The translations under genes and the position numbers were made by a program. Shown piece after piece: positions 4,914 through 8,516 of a DNA stretch of 8,516 bases. The DNA is from Candidatus Omnitrophota bacterium (lineage in GTDB: Bacteria > Omnitrophota > Gorgyraeia > Duberdicusellales > 4484-171). How positions within the stretch are numbered: the stretch's first letter is position 1; the number at the start of each line of letters is the position of its first letter. The notes below the pieces were generated by a model. The model had not been told where the DNA came from, did not search any database, and saw only the letters and a program-made list of their open reading frames with translations. The stretch lies in NCBI GenBank assembly GCA_023227945.1, contig JALOCC010000066.1:1-8516 (forward strand). Direction: 5' to 3'.

Positions 4914-5240
4914 ATTGAAGAGAGACAAGAACTGCAAACCAGAGAATAAATGCTTTGGCCGTCAAGGTGCCGGAACGGCTGAAATGAAAAACCTCCATAC
5001 AGGGTTAGACCTGTGGGGACCGGCATAGAAGCCGTAGGACTTCGGAATCCTACTCAGCGAAGAGGGAATCGGTACTTCTTGATTTGCTGAAACAATGCGT
5101 GTTCGTCTAGCGCGTTATGTGTCTGATGTTTAAGGGCGGCTCCTGTTGCCCGAATTTGTAAGACACACCACTTTGTCTGGCTATGGATAAGCTTCCTTCT
5201 ATACTTTTAAGGAAAAACCAGCTTTCCGCTTCCCAGACCT
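4914..5240 (+). ncRNA. Candidate structured RNA (about 330 nt), class not recognised
   Basis: This is the only long gene-free stretch, and it is dense in complementary segments. Visible helices: GCCGT 4958-4962 with ACGGC 4975-4979, whose loop GTGCCGG 4967-4973 can pair with CCGGCAT 5020-5026 (pseudoknot). CCTCC/ACAGG 4992-5003 pairs with CCTGT/GGGG 5010-5018. GTAGGA 5034-5039 pairs with TCCTAC 5048-5053, capped by a C(UUCG)G tetraloop. TCAGCGAA 5054-5061 pairs with TTTGCTGA 5083-5090. AATGCGT 5094-5100 pairs with GCGCGTT 5110-5116. TGTGTCT 5118-5124 pairs with AGACACA 5161-5167, enclosing GGGC/GCCC. GTCTGG 5175-5180 pairs with CCAGAC 5233-5238, enclosing TTCCTT/AAGGAA. It does not look like tmRNA, RNase P RNA, a tRNA or a riboswitch I know. 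No T-run follows, so it may be a leader, or be processed from the messenger. Ends are approximate. Confidence 0.7.
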
Positions 5241-5260
5241 AATTTAAAGAAAAGGATAAG
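5185..5260 (+). promoter_or_regulatory. Possible ribosome-binding-site competition in the leader
   Basis: GGATAAG occurs twice: at 5185-5191 inside the terminal hairpin and at 5254-5260 covering the ribosome binding site of the gene at 5264. In the hairpin it pairs (with a bulged T) with CTTTCC at 5222-5227. The same CTTTCC could pair identically with the second copy, hiding the binding site. Upstream structure might thus control translation. This is inferred from complementarity only. Confidence 0.35.
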
Positions 5261-5263
5261 AAA

Positions 5264-7342
5264 ATGAACAAAATAGCTGAAATGATGTTCCGTAGGTTCA
5301 ACAAGGTTTATCTAGATGAATTTGGAAAAGATGGATATTCGTTGAAGGCAGACATCCCTTTCGTGTCTACTGTTTCAAAGAATCTTGAAGCATATGGTTA
5401 TTTTCTGTCCAAGGACGCATTTGAAAGTCTCATCGGCATAAACCGGCATAAGGTAGCTTTTCTTTATGCAGATATCGTCAAAAAGATTGAATCCGTCAAG
5501 GGTTGCCAGTTTAAGCCATTCTATGTAAATTTCCCTGAACAAGTGATGTCAGCAAGTGATTCGGAACTGTATATCAATGCCATCATTCATTATTGGGGTT
5601 CCTATTTGTTCGGAACTTCCATTCTTCCTGATGTGGAAGAAAAGTCTAGGCCGGTAATTAATGAAAAGCATCCTTTGACGGAAATTGGAATCGTCAAGAA
5701 CGGAGAAATCAAAGATTTCTATCAGAATCTTTTGGGTTCAAAGACAGCTTGGTCTCAACAGGATATAGAAGACGTAGGTATTCTTGTCAACGCTTTTCCT
5801 TCGGTCGTTATCGAATCCGTTCCTTGTAAGGAAAATCTTGCTACTGTTGTCGGAATTTTCCGTTCACAAGGAAGGAAAACGTATTCACTCGCGCATCTCT
5901 TTAAGACTGTTACTGATGTCTTGCGCTATGCCGTCAAGATTAGCGGAGGAGATGTCAGTCTTTCAGAACCTCCGGTTTTTGGAAAGATGAAGAGATCGGA
6001 TCGTGCATTTATCAAGAATGTTTTGGAAAAGATTTGCGCTAAGGATATCGGAACCGCAATCGATGACATGTATCGTTTCAAGCCGTATTGGGAACGGCTT
6101 GCCGAAAAGATTCATCCGCATGAAAAATCAGATTTCAATTATAATCTGAAAATGGCTTATTCTTCTCTCTATAAGAAGTACGGTTTTAAGACACAGGCAT
6201 CTATTGTAGAAAACGGGATCAAAAACGGAGATTGGAATCAAGTCAAGGAAGTTCTTTCTCATAGGCCCGGAGAAATGGCACGTAGGCTTGACCACCTGCT
6301 TAGGACGCAAGACCCTTATGAAGTATTGTCTTTGTTCAGAGAAGTCGCTGAACAGGTGTCTACGCAGGTTTTGATGCAGGTCCGTACACATTTCCAGAAG
6401 AGGTTGGGTTTGCGTGTCGCAATGCCGAAGGGAAATCTTACAACAGCGACGATTCTTCCTTTTCATAAGAATGACGAAGCTATGTCTTATGCTAGCGATG
6501 AAGTTGTTGGAATTTGCGAATCCGCACTTCTCCAGCGTTTCAAGAAACTTCCTGCTTTGGGAAAGGTGTATATCGACCCTGAATTAAAGGGATACAACAT
6601 TCCTTTTGCAATGCGTAGCGCCTCTTCTACCGGAATGAAGACCTTGGTAAGGGGAACAAAAACAGCGTTGGAAGGCCGCAAGTATTTGCGATTCTTCGTG
6701 TGGTGGAAGGGATATGGTGTTGATATCGATCTTTCAGCTACGGCTTTAGATGCCAACTTCAACAAGGTAGCCGATATTTGTTTTTACAATCTTAGGGAAA
6801 ATTGGGCTTGTCATAGCGGAGATATTGTTACGGCACCTAACGGAGCCGCTGAATACATTGACATTGATACAAGGGAAGCGGTAAACCGTGGAATCCGTTA
6901 TGTTCTGATGTCTGTAATCAGCTTCCGTGGAACCCCGTATAAGGAAATTGAAGAATGTTGCGGTGGCTATATTGAACGCGATTTACAAAGCACGGGTAAG
7001 ATTCATGAAATCAAGACTGTCAAGCAGTGTTTCCGTTTGACCGGAGATACCACAAGCAATTTGGCAATGGCTTTCGACTTGATTGAAAACAAGATGGTTT
7101 GGATGGATATCAGCCTTAAGCGAAGGTTTGCCTATTGCAACACTGTCGGCAAGTCGGGTACCGGTATTGTAAACGGTATCAAGGCGCTTGTCTGCGGTAA
7201 GCGTCCTAATCTTTATGACCTTTTGACCATTCATGCAACAGCCAGAGGTGAAATAGTAGACAGAAAGGAACACGCAGATACCGTCTTTGATTGCGAAGGC
7301 ATCGGAATCCGGCACGAAAAGGTATCTTCGGAATATCTATAA
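5264..7342 (+). CDS. Large TerD-family protein with helical N-terminal region
   Basis: This 692-residue protein starts at ATG 5264, eight bases after AAAGG (5251-5255). Residues 1-430 are mostly helical, with blocks I associate with a TerD-containing family: FYVNFPEQVM (86-95), ELYINAIIHYW (101-111), TVTDVLRYAVKISGGDVSL (215-233), YWERLAEKIHPHE (275-287) and HRPGEMARRLDHLLR (333-347). Residues 470-625 are TerD-like: FFVWWKGYGVDIDLSATALD, then CHSGD (516-520), AAEYIDID and the RYVLMSVISF strand. In TerD proteins the acidic DxDxSA region and the GD segment bind calcium. A C-terminal tail (LYDLLTIHATARGEIVDRKE, then ADTVF) is conserved in the same family. It appears full length and cytoplasmic. 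TerD proteins belong to tellurite- and stress-response systems linked to phage and colicin resistance. The N-terminal repeats are loosely reminiscent of RNA-binding TROVE/HEAT helices (inference). It follows the structured RNA on the same transcript. Confidence 0.87.
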   Translation: MNKIAEMMFRRFNKVYLDEFGKDGYSLKADIPFVSTVSKNLEAYGYFLSKDAFESLIGINRHKVAFLYADIVKKIESVKGCQFKPFYVNFPEQVMSASDSELYINAIIHYWGSYLFGTSILPDVEEKSRPVINEKHPLTEIGIVKNGEIKDFYQNLLGSKTAWSQQDIEDVGILVNAFPSVVIESVPCKENLATVVGIFRSQGRKTYSLAHLFKTVTDVLRYAVKISGGDVSLSEPPVFGKMKRSDRAFIKNVLEKICAKDIGTAIDDMYRFKPYWERLAEKIHPHEKSDFNYNLKMAYSSLYKKYGFKTQASIVENGIKNGDWNQVKEVLSHRPGEMARRLDHLLRTQDPYEVLSLFREVAEQVSTQVLMQVRTHFQKRLGLRVAMPKGNLTTATILPFHKNDEAMSYASDEVVGICESALLQRFKKLPALGKVYIDPELKGYNIPFAMRSASSTGMKTLVRGTKTALEGRKYLRFFVWWKGYGVDIDLSATALDANFNKVADICFYNLRENWACHSGDIVTAPNGAAEYIDIDTREAVNRGIRYVLMSVISFRGTPYKEIEECCGGYIERDLQSTGKIHEIKTVKQCFRLTGDTTSNLAMAFDLIENKMVWMDISLKRRFAYCNTVGKSGTGIVNGIKALVCGKRPNLYDLLTIHATARGEIVDRKEHADTVFDCEGIGIRHEKVSSEYL

Positions 7343-7349
7343 GGAAGAT

Positions 7350-7619
7350 ATGAAAATCTTAACAAATAAGACAATAGAAATTGAAGTCAGTGACCTCGCG
7401 GAGGCGATGGAACTAACAGAAATGTTAGACCTTATTTGTGTCGTCGCAGAAAGACTGGGCAAGGAAACGTACAGGTCACGCAGAGATTTTTCTGCTGAAT
7501 TTAGTAGTCATCTTAGTGAAAATGCCAAACATCTTCTTGCGGAAATCCTAGCCGCAGAATATACAAAAACAATCTTAAATAAAGAATTAACAAAAACAGT
7601 GATGGAGGAAACGCTATGA
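7350..7619 (+). CDS. Helical hypothetical protein
   Basis: This 89-residue protein starts at ATG 7350, just after AAGGAAG (7341-7347) and eight bases after the TerD-family stop. An upstream ATG at 7287 would overlap the TerD-family gene and lacks a binding site. The product is acidic and almost entirely helical (EVSDLAEAMELTEMLDLICV, later HLSENAKHLLAEILAAEYTK), with no metal site or catalytic motif and no membrane segment. The family is not recognised. Its tight spacing suggests that it shares the transcript starting at the 4879 promoter and might act with the TerD-family protein, but nothing in its sequence proves that. Its stop overlaps the start of the next gene in an ATGA arrangement. 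Confidence 0.78.
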   Translation: MKILTNKTIEIEVSDLAEAMELTEMLDLICVVAERLGKETYRSRRDFSAEFSSHLSENAKHLLAEILAAEYTKTILNKELTKTVMEETL

Positions 7620-7810
7620 AAAAAGGAACCCTAAAAATTGCAAATAACCCCGATTTAGACACAGCTTATTGCCCGTTACCTGTAACGGTTATTACGAACA
7701 TGATGGGAATTAATCTGTGTTCGGTGAAAAGAATTGATTGGCGGAAACAAGATGACGGTCAACTTGTTGATTTGACAATTTATTTTGATCCTTTTCCAAA
7801 GGAAGTCTAA
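7616..7810 (+). CDS. Small hypothetical protein
   Basis: This 64-residue protein starts at ATG 7616, sharing ATGA with the stop of the gene before it. GGAGG lies upstream within ATGGAGGAAACGC, so initiation is well supported and coupled. The second half has a beta-strand look (KRIDWRKQDDGQLVDLTIYF) and ends in DPFPKEV; the first half contains PVTVITNMMGINLCS. I do not recognise a family. A TTGACA inside it (7772-7777) has no matching -10 at 17 bases and is not called a promoter. It is probably the last gene of the unit that includes the TerD-family gene, although no terminator is visible after it. Confidence 0.75.
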   Translation: MKKGTLKIANNPDLDTAYCPLPVTVITNMMGINLCSVKRIDWRKQDDGQLVDLTIYFDPFPKEV

Positions 7811-7846
7811 AAAATGATTTTCGAAAACAAGGGTAAATGAATTTCT

Positions 7847-8087
7847 GTGGAAAAGATAATCCTAAAATACTTGCGGTTTAGGCTTAAGGGCGTCTTTTGC
7901 TTTAAGCCGCCTTTGGGTTGGCATCCTGGATTAGAAAAAGTAGGGACTATACAAGAGGGTGTGTTATTATTTCAAGTATTTCGTTTGGAAATTTGAAACC
8001 CGTCTACTAGAAAAATACGGGAAAGAAATACGGGAACAATGGGAAGATGATCACGGAATCTACATTTTAAGAGGAGGAGGCCGATAA
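7847..8087 (+). pseudogene. Frameshifted small hypothetical gene
   Basis: The first part reads from GTG 7847 as VEKIILKYLRFRLKGVFCFK, then PPLGWHPGLEKVGTIQE, and this frame ends at 7996. The second part, in the +1 frame (open from 7944 to the TAA at 8085-8087), reads VCYYFKYFVWKFETRLLEKY, then GKEIREQWEDDHGIYILRGG. Dropping one G from the GGG at 7957-7959 joins them into a continuous protein of about 79 residues: ...GTIQE-VCYYFKYF.... Both halves look like real protein, and the second ends in the TAATG overlap with the next gene, as an intact neighbour would. It may be a mutated gene or a sequencing/assembly error in a homopolymer; recoding is less likely. The start is uncertain because AAGGG (7829-7833) is far from GTG. 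The family is not recognised. Confidence 0.6.
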
Positions 8088-8516
8088 TGGGATGGAAGAA
8101 TGTTAAAGAACACTATAAAATTGAACACATCGTTTGTTCCGAAAACGGGGTAATCAAAATAGGAAGCCCATATATAAAGGACTTAATCGTTATCTATGAA
8201 ACAGGTGATGTTTCTTGGGGTCATTGGACAAGTGAAAATTCTGACCTGAATAGGATTTTCAGTGATCTTTGTTCAGACAAAGGAAAACTTGTAGAATTGA
8301 TAAAGACTCCTGATTCTTTTGAAAAATTCATTAATGTTTTCACAGTAGAAAACGGGGAAATTAAAAAGGACTTTTGCGAAGAACTTGGCTGGCCGAATGT
8401 CACGCATTCCGGAAGACCGATGTATGATAATAAATTCTCAACAGATTATGAAACAATAAAACAGATGGCTAAATCTGAAATAAATTCCGGGATTGCATTT
8501 TATGAAAAACGAATTT
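8087..8516 (+). CDS. Conserved phage-type protein, 3' end outside the window
   Basis: This frame opens at ATG 8087, sharing bases with the TAA of the preceding gene. Upstream lies a strong GGAGGAGG site (8072-8079). It stays open to the last base (143 codons) with no stop. The product starts MGWKNVKEHYKIEHIVCSEN and continues with IGSPYIKDLIVIYETGDVSW. Later blocks are TPDSFEKFINVFTVENGEIK and ELGWPNVTHSGRPMYDNKFS. These are the hallmarks of a phage protein I recognise, with WKNVKEHYxIxHIV, IGSPYIxDLIVI and LGWPNVTHxGxxMYxNxFS in order. No function is known and no catalytic site is evident. It is another sign that the window is phage-derived. Confidence 0.88.
   Translation, partial: MGWKNVKEHYKIEHIVCSENGVIKIGSPYIKDLIVIYETGDVSWGHWTSENSDLNRIFSDLCSDKGKLVELIKTPDSFEKFINVFTVENGEIKKDFCEELGWPNVTHSGRPMYDNKFSTDYETIKQMAKSEINSGIAFYEKRI

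Noticed and set aside
4754..5026. Long minus-strand frame across the end of the HD gene and the structured region.
   Set aside because: No binding site. It overlaps a clear HD-domain gene, and all other genes lie on the + strand, so it is a shadow frame.
4984..5028. A 14-codon ATG frame (MKNLHTGLDLWGPA) as a leader peptide.
   Set aside because: No suitable ribosome binding site, and the codons coincide with strong helices, so the sequence is better explained as structured RNA.
4915..5029. A reading frame in the structured region (LKRDKNCKPENKCFGRQGAG onward, ending TGLDLWGPA) that recalls the 3' end of a TnpB gene with an omega-RNA behind it.
   Set aside because: No TnpB body, no catalytic motif and no IS200/IS605 end hairpins are present, and the promoter begins transcription at this point. 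The likeness is too slight to call a transposon remnant.
4914..5240. Known RNA classes (tmRNA, RNase P RNA, tRNA, common riboswitches, group I or II intron) for the structured region.
   Set aside because: None of their hallmark segments could be found by eye: no T-arm sequence with CCA end, no tag-peptide frame, no RNase P core, no cobalamin-type box, no group II domain V, no reverse transcriptase. A covariance search would still be needed to exclude a rarer known class.
7772..7800. TTGACA inside the gene at 7616 as a fifth promoter.
   Set aside because: At the 17-base spacing shared by the others the -10 position reads TCCAAA, and no other good -10 is nearby.
1..8516. CRISPR arrays, insertion sequences, attachment sites and tRNA genes.
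   Set aside because: No regularly spaced direct repeats, transposase, integrase or cloverleaf was seen anywhere in the window.

Overview
The window looks like part of the accessory (probably early) region of a large tailed phage or a prophage derived from one. Seventeen or so short genes all lie on the + strand, packed with gaps of a few bases or small overlaps and mostly preceded by AAGGAG or GGAGG-type ribosome binding sites. Several encode small proteins of the conserved-but-unassigned kind repeatedly seen in phage genomes, for example those at 1628, 1887, 2454, 2997, 3290 and 8087. That attribution is from memory of family patterns, not from a search. No structural, packaging, replication or integration gene is present, so the host and the phage/prophage distinction cannot be settled. 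The promoters are classical sigma70-like (TTGACA, 17-base spacer), which argues against a Bacteroidetes-type promoter.

Region by region. 1-1051 holds a gene entering from the left, a promoter and two small Cys-containing proteins, ending in a perfect 58-bp palindrome (1044-1101). 1118-2198 is a small-gene cluster whose first member appears frameshifted. 2195-2919 begins with a second promoter and encodes a zinc-finger protein, a conserved phage-type protein and a 43-residue basic protein. 2937-4868 begins with a third promoter and carries three phage-type hypotheticals, a zinc ribbon protein, and an HD-domain protein whose motifs match the HD domain of the 3'-5' exoribonuclease YhaM.

The most notable part is 4879-7342. 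A fourth promoter drives a roughly 330-base stretch with no credible gene but with a chain of strong helices, including a possible pseudoknot, a UUCG-capped hairpin, two long-range helices and a long terminal hairpin. It is followed immediately by a 692-residue protein with an all-helical N-terminal region and a C-terminal TerD-like domain. The RNA may be an independent structured RNA, a partner of that protein, or an elaborate 5' leader controlling it. The nearby YhaM-like protein suggests, as a hypothesis only, an RNA-handling module comparable in outline to bacterial Ro/Y-RNA/exoribonuclease systems.

7350-8516 returns to small genes: two overlapping unknowns, a gene that seems broken by one extra base in a GGG run, and a phage-type gene that runs off the right edge.
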